DNA from: a virus
Reading direction: 5' to 3' (one strand)
IMG/VR virus record: IMGVR_UViG_3300020410_000033
Coordinates: 1 to 35,081 of that record
Length of the DNA: 35,081 nucleotides
Shown: one piece after another, positions 6,594 through 14,486 of the stretch
Layout: each line of letters opens with the position of its first letter
Numbering within the stretch: position 1 is the first letter of the stretch
Translations under genes and position numbers: made by a program
The notes under the pieces: generated by a model
The model's database searches: none
Told to the model about the DNA's origin: nothing
The model's input: the letters and a program-made list of their open reading frames with translations, nothing else

Positions 6594-7028
6594 ATGTCTT
6601 ATTCGGGAAAATACAAACCAACCAACAGATTCAAATACAAAGGAGACCCGACTAATATTATTTATAGAAGTTTATGGGAAAGAAAATTCATGGTCTGGTG
6701 CGACAGAAACGAAAATGTAATAGAGTGGGGCAGTGAAGAAATCGTTATACCTTATATCAGTCCTGTCGATAGGCGGGTTCATCGCTATTTCCCAGACTTT
6801 TATGTCAGAGCAAGGACTAAAACTGGGAGGACAGAGAAGTTTGTCATTGAGGTCAAGCCTCATAAGCAGACGTCACCTCCCAAAAAACAACGCAGAGTTA
6901 CAAAGAAGTATCTAACGGAAGTTAAGACATACTGTGTAAACGAGGCAAAATGGAAAGCAGCGATTGAATATTGTAAAGACCGTCGTATGCAATTCAAGAT
7001 ACTTACAGAGCACGAATTAAAAGTATGA
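6594..7028 (+). CDS. gp4: gp4-like head completion protein (PD-(D/E)XK fold)
   Basis: A 144-residue protein, close to T4 gp4 in length. It begins MSYSGKYKPTNRFKYKGDPTNIIYRSLWERKFM, the hallmark of the gp4 head-completion family, and the ATG at 6594 is chosen to give this standard N terminus. The sequence also fits a restriction-endonuclease-like core of the TnsA type: Glu29 (SLWE), Asp68 (YFPDF), then Glu86-Val-Lys88 (IEVK). In T4, gp4 acts after DNA packaging so that heads can join tails; a nuclease step is suggested by the fold and is inference. A four-base overlap joins it to the next gene. Confidence 0.9.
   Translation: MSYSGKYKPTNRFKYKGDPTNIIYRSLWERKFMVWCDRNENVIEWGSEEIVIPYISPVDRRVHRYFPDFYVRARTKTGRTEKFVIEVKPHKQTSPPKKQRRVTKKYLTEVKTYCVNEAKWKAAIEYCKDRRMQFKILTEHELKV
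6659..6666 (-). promoter_or_regulatory. Putative late promoter for the gp48-gp53 operon
   Basis: On the minus strand the sequence reads TATAAATA, an exact match to the T4 late promoter. It lies inside the gp4 gene, where the plus strand encodes part of the conserved NIIYRS segment. A transcript starting a few bases further on would have a leader of roughly 70 bases before gp48. It is the only exact match seen near this minus-strand operon. Confidence 0.5.
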
Positions 7029-7495
7029 GTATTTTCTCCGACATAAAAGATGCAACAGGAGGTGCTACTAAAAGCAAAGAGTGGTATCGTGCACGGTTAG
7101 TAGATAGTCTTGAGCCGTTTAGTGGAATACTTGCAGTGGGTGATATTATATTCTATCAGTATGCAGCACAGACTGAACTTCTACCTTTCTTTGATACATA
7201 TCCTATGACACTCGTTAGTGATGTGGATTTCAATAAAAGACAGTTTTCTGGTGGAAATTTACATTATTTACGTCCATCTGTCAGACAGGGAGTAGCATCT
7301 TCGTGGTCAGCAGGCACACAAGCATTTCCTAAGCGATGCTACCATAAATACTTCATGTCAAGTGCTACAAATATGTACATAGTCCCTAAAGAGGAACTTG
7401 CAAACTTTACACCATTACCAGTTGAGCAGTTTGTTAGGGATGTCATGGGTAGATATGTCGAGATTCCCAGTAGTTTTATATGGAGTAGACTCTAA
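7025..7495 (+). CDS. Conserved phage protein, probably virion or assembly related
   Basis: A 156-residue protein with the motif IIFYQYAAQTELLPFFDTYPMTL (residues about 41-63), then FSGGNLHYLRPSVR and a final PLPVEQF. This resembles phage proteins with an F-x-Y-x-P-K...L-P-Y-Y-D-x-F-P-L core and N-L-H-Y-L that are common in T4-like marine phages, usually annotated as hypothetical. Its place between gp4 and a tail-tube-fold protein suggests a role in tail or baseplate assembly. It overlaps both neighbours (four bases with gp4, one base with the next gene). I do not assign a function. Confidence 0.7.
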   Translation: MSIFSDIKDATGGATKSKEWYRARLVDSLEPFSGILAVGDIIFYQYAAQTELLPFFDTYPMTLVSDVDFNKRQFSGGNLHYLRPSVRQGVASSWSAGTQAFPKRCYHKYFMSSATNMYIVPKEELANFTPLPVEQFVRDVMGRYVEIPSSFIWSRL

Positions 7496-8229
7496 TGCCA
7501 AATTCATTTAAGAGATTCCAAGACCAAGTGATGTCGGGGTATAAGACACCCTCGAAGTCTAACTTGTTTGAAGTCAGAGTACAAATACCACAGTCAGTAA
7601 TGATGAAGGAGTCTACTTTTGGCACAGAAAGAAATACTCTAGAGCATTTCGATGCTATGAATTACTTTGCAAGCTCTGTAACTGTACCTGGCAGAAGGGT
7701 TACTACCAGTGAGATTAGAGATATTGGTGTATCTCGTAAATATGCTACTAATACAGCATTTGGAGACTTACAAGTAGAATTTTTAGTAACAAAAGACCAA
7801 TATCATCGTGATTTCTTTGAGACATGGATGCAGAGCACAGCATCAGACTCAGAGAATAGAGTTGGTTTATATGAAGAATATACGTCTAACATATCAGTTA
7901 TTAAATGGGAAAACGCTTCAAATGTGGTATATAGCGACCCCTCCAATAAGGGCACTGCTAGATTAAATCGCTCATCTGCTGTATGGCAAATGTATGGTGC
8001 ATTTCCATATGACATGTCAGAGCAGTCATTTGACAACGGTCCTACTGGTTTAGTCAAATTAAATGTAAACTTCTTCTTTGAGAGGTATAGATTTGATAAG
8101 ATTGGTAACAGAAACGCTGCATTTGGGAAAGTAGGAATGAAAGATATCAAAGTCACTAACACAAATGAAGTTGCAAACAAACTAGGATTCGTACTAGACC
8201 AGAAAGATGTTGCCTCTGTGGGTGTCTAA
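7495..8229 (+). CDS. Tail-tube-fold protein (gp19/gp54-like)
   Basis: A 244-residue protein starting MPNSFKRFQDQVMSG, with NLFEVRVQIP, a YFASSVTVPGRRVTTSEI strand pair, and FGDLQVEFLVTKDQYHRDFFETWMQ. These are the features of the T4 gp19 tail-tube fold, shared by gp48 and gp54. Since tail tube gp19 in cyanophages normally sits beside the sheath gene gp18, and this one lies between gp4 and the hub gene gp26, a tube-initiator role like gp54 is more likely. The assignment to gp54 is inference. Its stop codon is part of a CTAAATA late-promoter motif for the next gene. Confidence 0.7.
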   Translation: MPNSFKRFQDQVMSGYKTPSKSNLFEVRVQIPQSVMMKESTFGTERNTLEHFDAMNYFASSVTVPGRRVTTSEIRDIGVSRKYATNTAFGDLQVEFLVTKDQYHRDFFETWMQSTASDSENRVGLYEEYTSNISVIKWENASNVVYSDPSNKGTARLNRSSAVWQMYGAFPYDMSEQSFDNGPTGLVKLNVNFFFERYRFDKIGNRNAAFGKVGMKDIKVTNTNEVANKLGFVLDQKDVASVGV

Positions 8230-8232
8230 ATA
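8225..8232 (+). promoter_or_regulatory. Putative late promoter for gp26
   Basis: TCTAAATA spans the end of the tube-fold gene, whose TAA stop is inside the motif. It lies 21 bases before the gp26 ATG, so a transcript would start about 15 bases upstream of the gene. No strong SD is visible in that short leader. Confidence 0.5.
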
Positions 8233-8253
8233 AAATTATAATAATGTCACATT

Positions 8254-8958
8254 ATGCCTTTACCTAAATTATCCATACCTGAGTATGATTTGGAGTTACC
8301 TCTTACAGGTACGAAAGTTACATACAGACCTTTTCTTGTAAAAGAAGAGAAACTACTTTACCTTGCAATGGAGTCGCAAGACAACAAGCAAATGGTAAAA
8401 GCAGTTAAAACTATCATTAAAAACTGCACTAATTTAAAAAGTAATGTAGATAAACTCGCTACTTTCGAGATTGAATACATTTTCCTTCGTATTAGAGCAA
8501 AAGCAGTTGGTGAAATTAGTGAATTTAAAATCACCGCACCAGATGACGAAAAGACATCTATTCCAGTCCAAATACCATTGGAAGAAGTAGAAGTCCAAGT
8601 CCCTGATGGTCATGATAAGAAGATTAAACTCGATGACAAAATTGGTATTGTAATGAAGTATCCTTCACTGGATGCATTTATTCAACAGAATATGAGTGAG
8701 AATCCCACTGTAGATGACATCTTTGAGATGGCAGCTAAGTGTATAGACCAAGTATATGATGAAGAAGAAGTTTATGACTCTTTCTCCCATAAAGAAGCAC
8801 TAGAGTTTCTAGAGAATCTAAATTCTGAGCAATTTGCTCTAATACAGAATTTCTTTGAGACTATGCCTAAACTACAGCATACTATTGAGGTATATAACCC
8901 AGAGACCAAAGTCAAAAGTGAAGTAGTTTTAGAAGGGTTAGCGTCTTTTTTCGAGTAG
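8254..8958 (+). CDS. gp26: gp26-like baseplate hub / tail assembly protein
   Basis: A 234-residue protein that begins MPLPKLSIPEYDLELPLTGTKVTYRPFLVKEEKLLYLAMES, the signature of the T4 gp26 base plate protein family (T4 gp26, 208 residues). A helical region with CTNLKSNVDKLATFEIEYIFLRIRAKAVGE follows, then a strand-rich part and a C-terminal helical part ending in EGLASFFE. gp26 is needed for hub assembly; in other tailed phages the same fold is used by tail chaperones. It is followed after five bases by the gp51-like gene and then the tape-measure-like genes, the order expected for a tail chaperone pair. Confidence 0.88.
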   Translation: MPLPKLSIPEYDLELPLTGTKVTYRPFLVKEEKLLYLAMESQDNKQMVKAVKTIIKNCTNLKSNVDKLATFEIEYIFLRIRAKAVGEISEFKITAPDDEKTSIPVQIPLEEVEVQVPDGHDKKIKLDDKIGIVMKYPSLDAFIQQNMSENPTVDDIFEMAAKCIDQVYDEEEVYDSFSHKEALEFLENLNSEQFALIQNFFETMPKLQHTIEVYNPETKVKSEVVLEGLASFFE

Positions 8959-8963
8959 CATTA

Positions 8964-9149
8964 ATGCATGACAGTCTTGAGAATTACTACAAGACAAACT
9001 TCGCATTGATGCAGCATCATAAGTATAGTCTCACTGAGCTAGAGAATATGATGCCTTGGGAGCGTGATGTTTATGTTAATCTCCTCTTAGCATTCATTCA
9101 AGAGGAAGAGCGAAGACAAAAAGCAGAAAGCAATCGTATGTCTCTCTGA
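8964..9149 (+). CDS. gp51: gp51-like baseplate hub assembly protein (61 aa)
   Basis: A small protein with the motif YYKTNFALMQHHKYSLTELENMMPWERDVYVNLL. Helical proteins of this pattern lie directly after gp26 and before the tape measure in cyanophages and are annotated gp51. Their pattern resembles the short second tail chaperone of other phages. T4 gp51 is longer (about 250 residues), so this may be only its functional equivalent. A ribosomal frameshift linking it to gp26 is not evident, since the two genes are separated by five bases. The stop overlaps the next ATG by one base. Confidence 0.7.
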   Translation: MHDSLENYYKTNFALMQHHKYSLTELENMMPWERDVYVNLLLAFIQEEERRQKAESNRMSL

Positions 9150-11914
9150 TGGCAGCCAAATTAAGGAAATTTGTTACTATCAATAAGTTTTCCGCCAAGA
9201 CTGAGGTGGGAGACGCTTTTAATGAGCTCAGAACAGGTATTAATCGTGCAGGAGTTGTTACTGATTCTATTGGTCAGAATGTAATAGCACAGTCAACCCT
9301 ACTAAAATTTCAAGCAGATTATCTTTCAGATAGTAGAAATAGACAGGTTACTATTGTAAGGAAGGGACAGAAACAGAAAACCAAATTCTTCAAAGACATG
9401 AAAAAACGTCTTAAAAGGATGTTTGGTCTCAAAAAAAGAAAGAAGGCAGAAGAAGTTGCAGAGAATGGTGTAAAGGAAGGAGCAAAACAAGCAGATAAGA
9501 GGTTTAGTAGTATTCGTAAACCTATAGAGAGTTTCATAGGTATGCTCAGTAAGACACTGGGCACTATGGTCAAGTGGTTTGTCATATATGGTGCATTAAA
9601 CTTTATTCAGAAAAATCCAGAGCAAGTAACTAAATTAGTTAAATTCTTCTTCACTCTAGGTAAGTTTGCATTTAAGATAGCCACTTTTGGTATGGGTGGT
9701 GTGATAGGAGGTCTAAGTAACGTATTTGGAGACCTTAGTGACAAGACTGGTGTCGAAAGGGGAATGCGTCGTTTTCTTGGAGTATTCCAGATAATTGGTG
9801 GTATAGCAGCATTAAGGACTGCTCAATATCTTGTTATGCCATGGAAGTTGATAAGTGATATTAAAGGTGTCAATTCTATGTTTGATAAGAATGCGATGAC
9901 TGCAGAAGAGTTGAGGCAATCGCAAAAGGCAAGATTAAAAGGTTATAGGGATAAGAAGACAGGAGTCATATACTCAGAAGATGAATATAATGCAATGAAA
10001 AAGTCAGCAAATAGAGCTGATGCTAAACGTGGTGCGAAGGCAGGCAAAGGGTATAAGTCTGAATTATATAATAAAGAATTAGAAAATAGATTCCAAAAAC
10101 AATACAGAGGTAAGGGTAAGTTACAGAAGTTACAGCAAAGAGGTAGAATTGCTCGTGGCAAAATGGTCAAGGGTGTAAAGGGATTTGCAAAGAAAAATCC
10201 AATGAAGATGGCAAAAGGATTTGCTGTTTTAGGTGGTGTTACACGGATTGCATCAGGAATGGCAATGGGTGAAGAAGCAGGGTCTGCGATAGGTGCGGGT
10301 GTAGGTCAGGCAGTTGGTGGTATGGCAGGAGCTGCAGCATTAACAGCAGTTGCACCATTCTTAGGACCTTTCGCACCTATGATTGGTAGTGCTATTGGTG
10401 GTTTCTTAGGTGAATGGGTTGGAAAAGCGTTTGGTAAGATGGCACAACCTATATTTGAGCCTATAAAGAGAGCATTTGGTATGTATTTTGAATTGGCAAA
10501 GGCAATATATAAACCCTTTATTGACAGTCTAGGACCTGTGCTTGGCGAAGTATTTAATGTGTTAGGTGCTCTTGGTGGAATGTTGTTTAAGTTTACAAAA
10601 CCATTAAGAGATTTCTATGGATTTGTTTTTAGTCAGGGGATGAAAGCGATAGGTGATACAGTAGCATTTGTAATTAACAATGCTAAACGATTGATGGACC
10701 CAGGAAGTATGGCACAAGGGTTTGCCGATTTCTTAACATTTAATATGTTTGATTTTGATAATATGAATGACCCTGAGAAGGAAAATAAAAATAAAAATAA
10801 AAAGAAATCACGAAGAGCAGAAGGCGGACCTGTATTTGTACCATTTATAGCTATGTCAACATCAGTGCGAGACGCACAGTTTGCAGAGGGTGGTGTAGTA
10901 AAAGCGTTTGAGTTAGGAATGAAAGTTGCAGGACACAGTCCAACTCAAAGATGGCAGGAGTTTGAGCAGGGTGGTAAGGTATTAACCGTACCATATTACA
11001 ATCAAAGAGCAAATGACGATGACCCACTTGGTCGTAAAGGAGATACACAGTGTTATTCTACTGTCATGGCAATGTGGACAAGTTATTTGACAAAGAATAA
11101 TGTATCTACAAAAGAATATAATAAGACAAGAAGTAAGTATGGGTCATCCACTTCCGCTTCAGCACAAGAGAAAGCATTGAAAGATTATGGTATTGAAAGT
11201 AAGTTGCAGACTGGTGTGCAGGGATATGATGTCTTAAAGAAAGAAATAGATGATGGATACCCAGTACCTCTTGGAATGAAGTATACAGGGTCGGGTCACT
11301 GGGCTATGTTGACAGGTTATTCACCATTAGGTTGGATTGTGCATGACCCCTTTGGTCAATTAGGTAAAGGTGGCAACTGGATTAAGAAGAATGCACAGGG
11401 TAGTAAGACTGATGGTGTAGGTAAGTCATATCTCATGACACGAGATATATTCCAAGACCAGTCACCTGAGGATGATATATGGATGTGGAAAGCACCTCGA
11501 AGTACGAAAGAAATTACAAAACCAAAATCAGCAGAGCCTAAGAAGGCATGGTGGGACCCATTAGGTGTATTCACAGGTAATAAAACTAAACTTACGACAG
11601 AGACAAAGAAAGAAGGTGCTGAGGAAGAGACTGAAGCAGGCAAAACTATTGCGTCATTATTGGATAATCTTTCTAAGGATATGGAGAAAGCATTAGGGCA
11701 AATTACGATGGATGATAAGGTTGAAACTAATATGACATTCTCTGATGCTACTCTGTTAAACAAGGCACAAAAGGATGCTGATGAGGAAATGCAGAGTAAT
11801 TTCGTTGTAATTACTCAACAGGTCGACCAACCCATAATAAATAATGTTAAGGGTGATACCCCTAATATTAGATATGTTTCTACCAACAATGGAATGCTAA
11901 CAAATGGCAACTGA
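9149..11914 (+). CDS. Tape-measure-like tail protein with C39-like cysteine peptidase domain
   Basis: A 921-residue protein. Residues 1-130 are basic and helical. Hydrophobic helical stretches (about 128-240 and 350-520) include a long Gly/Ala-rich segment, as in tail tape measures. Residues 611-790 look like a peptidase C39-type domain: VPYYNQ at 614-619, Cys635 in TQCYSTVMAMW, His717 in GHWAMLTGY and Asp733 in VHDPFG. This Cys-His-Asp order is that of clan CA peptidases. Phage tails often carry peptidoglycan-cleaving domains in the tape measure; cleavage of the host wall or of a virion protein is inference. It is a paralogue of the next gene in its N-terminal and central parts and overlaps it by 11 bases. 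Confidence 0.75.
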   Translation: MAAKLRKFVTINKFSAKTEVGDAFNELRTGINRAGVVTDSIGQNVIAQSTLLKFQADYLSDSRNRQVTIVRKGQKQKTKFFKDMKKRLKRMFGLKKRKKAEEVAENGVKEGAKQADKRFSSIRKPIESFIGMLSKTLGTMVKWFVIYGALNFIQKNPEQVTKLVKFFFTLGKFAFKIATFGMGGVIGGLSNVFGDLSDKTGVERGMRRFLGVFQIIGGIAALRTAQYLVMPWKLISDIKGVNSMFDKNAMTAEELRQSQKARLKGYRDKKTGVIYSEDEYNAMKKSANRADAKRGAKAGKGYKSELYNKELENRFQKQYRGKGKLQKLQQRGRIARGKMVKGVKGFAKKNPMKMAKGFAVLGGVTRIASGMAMGEEAGSAIGAGVGQAVGGMAGAAALTAVAPFLGPFAPMIGSAIGGFLGEWVGKAFGKMAQPIFEPIKRAFGMYFELAKAIYKPFIDSLGPVLGEVFNVLGALGGMLFKFTKPLRDFYGFVFSQGMKAIGDTVAFVINNAKRLMDPGSMAQGFADFLTFNMFDFDNMNDPEKENKNKNKKKSRRAEGGPVFVPFIAMSTSVRDAQFAEGGVVKAFELGMKVAGHSPTQRWQEFEQGGKVLTVPYYNQRANDDDPLGRKGDTQCYSTVMAMWTSYLTKNNVSTKEYNKTRSKYGSSTSASAQEKALKDYGIESKLQTGVQGYDVLKKEIDDGYPVPLGMKYTGSGHWAMLTGYSPLGWIVHDPFGQLGKGGNWIKKNAQGSKTDGVGKSYLMTRDIFQDQSPEDDIWMWKAPRSTKEITKPKSAEPKKAWWDPLGVFTGNKTKLTTETKKEGAEEETEAGKTIASLLDNLSKDMEKALGQITMDDKVETNMTFSDATLLNKAQKDADEEMQSNFVVITQQVDQPIINNVKGDTPNIRYVSTNNGMLTNGN

Positions 11915-14486
11915 TAATCCATCTAGTATCAAAGTCCCTAAGGCAACTCTTTATAAGATGGTATCTTATAAGGGGTCTACTGGTGGAAAGAAATATACAC
12001 CCTTACAATCTGCAGATGAAATGGGTAAGATGCAGGGTGATATGGGGAAAGGTTTTCAAGCAGTAATAGGTGGTATAAACTCTTTAGGTGCATCTATCAA
12101 TAGCATTGCACTAGGTGTGCAGAGCATGACTTCATCTTTGAAGACATCAATAGGTAAACAGGTAAAAGCAGCAAATACAATAGAGAAAGTCCAGAAAGAA
12201 GCAATAAAAGCAGATGATGATAGAGAAAGAGAAAAAATAAAGAATGAGCAAAGACAAAAAAAATTAGAGCAAAGAAACCAATCAGAGGAAGATGGAGAAG
12301 TAGGTGGTAAGCGAGGTCTATTCAAGAATATAGGAAAAGCATTTAAAGAAAATACTAAGAAGTCATTTGGAGGATTATTCACTGGATTAGTAAGATTATC
12401 TACTTACTTCCTCAAGATAGTCATGGGTATGGCAGCTTTGACTTGGATAGCAAGGAATCCCGAAGCAATACAAAGACTTGCTAAGACACTAGCAACTGTA
12501 GGTAAGTTTATCCTTAATATGTCATCATTCCTAGCAGGGAATGCATTTAATGGTCTTATAAAATTTCTTGAGAATCCTATTAGTCTTAAAGGATTGTTTG
12601 GTGCTCTTCAATTTGTCGCTGCTGCTGCACCTTTATTTGCAACACTAGCATTCCTTAAGAATCCTAGAGGCACAGTAAAAGCGTTTGCATGGGTTTTAAG
12701 CACACTAGGCAAATCATTAGGTGGAATAATGAAAGCTGGTGGACGCATGGATAAATTGCGTGGTTTTTATCGTAATAAGTTTGCAAAGGTTGGGTTAGGT
12801 GTAGGTTTAGGACTAGGTGCAGCGTTTGCAGTTTCACAGGCGGGTGGTGATACATTTGAAGCAGTAGGAGCAGGAGTTGGTGCAACTGGTGGAGCTATGA
12901 TAGGTCAGTCAGTGGGTAATGCCATTGCTGGTCCTGTAGGTGGTGCTTTATTGGGAGCAGCAGGAGGATTTTTAGGAGGAAAAGCAGGACAGGGTATTGG
13001 TAAGTTTTTGAGTCCTTTAACTGAGCCTTTAGGTAGATTTTTCAAAGATGTGGGTAAGGTATTTAATGATATAATGGCTCCTATACAAGAAAGTTTATCT
13101 GGATTCTTTGAAGCACTTGGTGGTGTTATGAATGGAATTTTAGATTTCATTGAGCCACATATGCCAATGATTACTAAGATTCTAGGAATTGGTATTAACA
13201 CTTTGTTTGCACCTCTATTCTTAGGTTTGAAGGCATTAACAGCAGTATTGAAATTCTTTGCACCTAAAGGAACTGAAACAACGACAGAGTCTTCTTCCTT
13301 CTCTGAGAGCATGAGTTATAAGAGAGCATACAACCCAGATACAGGATTACAGGAAGTTATTGAGGGCACTCAAGATGAAGGTGTTGACATTGTTGCAGCG
13401 AATCAGCATAACTATAAGTCACAGATAAAGATGTTGGAAACTGAAAAAAGGTTTGATAAAATAGAAACAGAAGCACGGGGTCTTGAGTTTGACCCATCCC
13501 AATATGATGAGAAACTTCTAAAACTTGAAAAAGCATATAATTCTACTCTAGAATTTGGTGGTATTCAAACTTCAGCATCAAGAGCAAAAGGTGGATGGAT
13601 AAACGGTCCTATGTCTGGATACCCTGTATCACTAGACGGTGGTAGAAGCACAGCGTTTATTGGTCATGGTTTAGAGTGGGTTGGGTCTAAGATGGCGAGT
13701 GGTGGTGCATTTGTTGTGCCATATAATACTCCTGCAACTAAAAAGGATAGCGGACTAACATCACGAAGATTTCGTGAGGCAATGATGGGTGGATATGCAT
13801 TACCCACTAAGGCAGAAGGTGGTGAGGTAGAGCAAGTTATAGGAAATGTAGAGGTTGAAAATAAAATCATGGGACAAGGATTTAATATTGATATTGAAGA
13901 GCTTAGAAAACATCAAGCACAGATATTAAGACAATTACCTGAGGGCACTTCTATTGATGATGTGATTGCGGGTGAAGTTAATATGCAGCATACACAGTTG
14001 ATTAAAATCTTAGCAAACAGTGATGCACAGAGAGCTACACATCAACGCAGAAGGATGGAGGTAGTCAGTAAGTTAAAGAATAACTTTGCCAACTTCCTAA
14101 GAGCAGAGCCGAATGAAGAAGGTCAAGCTACAGGATGGAAGAGAATCTATATGGGATTGGCAGATGCTTATACAGGTAATAAGTATGATTTTGATGGTCG
14201 TGGTGATATGTTAGATGGTGCAGAGAAATTACACACAGAAGTTGGTAATATGATAGAGTTAGCAAAACTAGCACTTGTTGATAAAAAGAATGAGATACTA
14301 GCACAACAAAATAAAGTAGTAGAAGCACCTAAGGTAACAGCAGACCCAATAGTCACAGGTAGTGGTGGAGGTGGTAGTTTTGATGTGCCTATAAATGTAG
14401 ATAATGATGGAGCAGCTGACCCCTACCTTATAACTAGATTTGGGTTAGTATCCGAATTTAACGGAGACATGGCAGACTTAATGTAA
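11904..14486 (+). CDS. Second tape-measure-like tail protein
   Basis: An 860-residue protein with the same plan as its neighbour: a charged helical N terminus, a hydrophobic segment (GLFTGLVRLSTYFLKIVMGMAALTWIARNPE) that aligns by eye with KTLGTMVKWFVIYGALNFIQKNPE, and a Gly/Ala-rich membrane-like segment near 290-370. It has no peptidase domain. Instead, residues about 550-640 carry GGWINGPMSGYPVSLDGG, FIGHGLEWV and LTSRRFREAMMGGY, which I recognise from the C-terminal region of cyanophage tail proteins near the hub. A structural role as tape measure or hub-attached protein is likely. The stop codon overlaps the next ATG by one base. Confidence 0.7.
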   Translation: MATDNPSSIKVPKATLYKMVSYKGSTGGKKYTPLQSADEMGKMQGDMGKGFQAVIGGINSLGASINSIALGVQSMTSSLKTSIGKQVKAANTIEKVQKEAIKADDDREREKIKNEQRQKKLEQRNQSEEDGEVGGKRGLFKNIGKAFKENTKKSFGGLFTGLVRLSTYFLKIVMGMAALTWIARNPEAIQRLAKTLATVGKFILNMSSFLAGNAFNGLIKFLENPISLKGLFGALQFVAAAAPLFATLAFLKNPRGTVKAFAWVLSTLGKSLGGIMKAGGRMDKLRGFYRNKFAKVGLGVGLGLGAAFAVSQAGGDTFEAVGAGVGATGGAMIGQSVGNAIAGPVGGALLGAAGGFLGGKAGQGIGKFLSPLTEPLGRFFKDVGKVFNDIMAPIQESLSGFFEALGGVMNGILDFIEPHMPMITKILGIGINTLFAPLFLGLKALTAVLKFFAPKGTETTTESSSFSESMSYKRAYNPDTGLQEVIEGTQDEGVDIVAANQHNYKSQIKMLETEKRFDKIETEARGLEFDPSQYDEKLLKLEKAYNSTLEFGGIQTSASRAKGGWINGPMSGYPVSLDGGRSTAFIGHGLEWVGSKMASGGAFVVPYNTPATKKDSGLTSRRFREAMMGGYALPTKAEGGEVEQVIGNVEVENKIMGQGFNIDIEELRKHQAQILRQLPEGTSIDDVIAGEVNMQHTQLIKILANSDAQRATHQRRRMEVVSKLKNNFANFLRAEPNEEGQATGWKRIYMGLADAYTGNKYDFDGRGDMLDGAEKLHTEVGNMIELAKLALVDKKNEILAQQNKVVEAPKVTADPIVTGSGGGGSFDVPINVDNDGAADPYLITRFGLVSEFNGDMADLM

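Noticed and set aside
6587-6596. CATAAATAAC on the minus strand just before gp48
   Set aside because: It is only about five bases from the gp48 ATG, so transcription would start at or inside the coding region; the exact TATAAATA at 6659-6666 is better placed.
3341-7350. Other ATAAATA motifs inside genes (3341-3348, 7343-7350, and similar ones near 20004, 23834 and 29652)
   Set aside because: They lie within coding regions far from starts and are expected by chance in AT-rich DNA.
8940-8970. Programmed frameshift joining gp26 and gp51 like other tail chaperone pairs
   Set aside because: The genes are separated by five bases with the stop first, and no slippery heptamer was found at the junction.
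11356-11763. Long minus-strand open frames inside the tape-measure, hub and fibre genes (for example 11356-11763, 12905-13312, 24528-25058)
   Set aside because: They are antisense shadows of strongly supported genes, with no ribosome sites or recognisable motifs.
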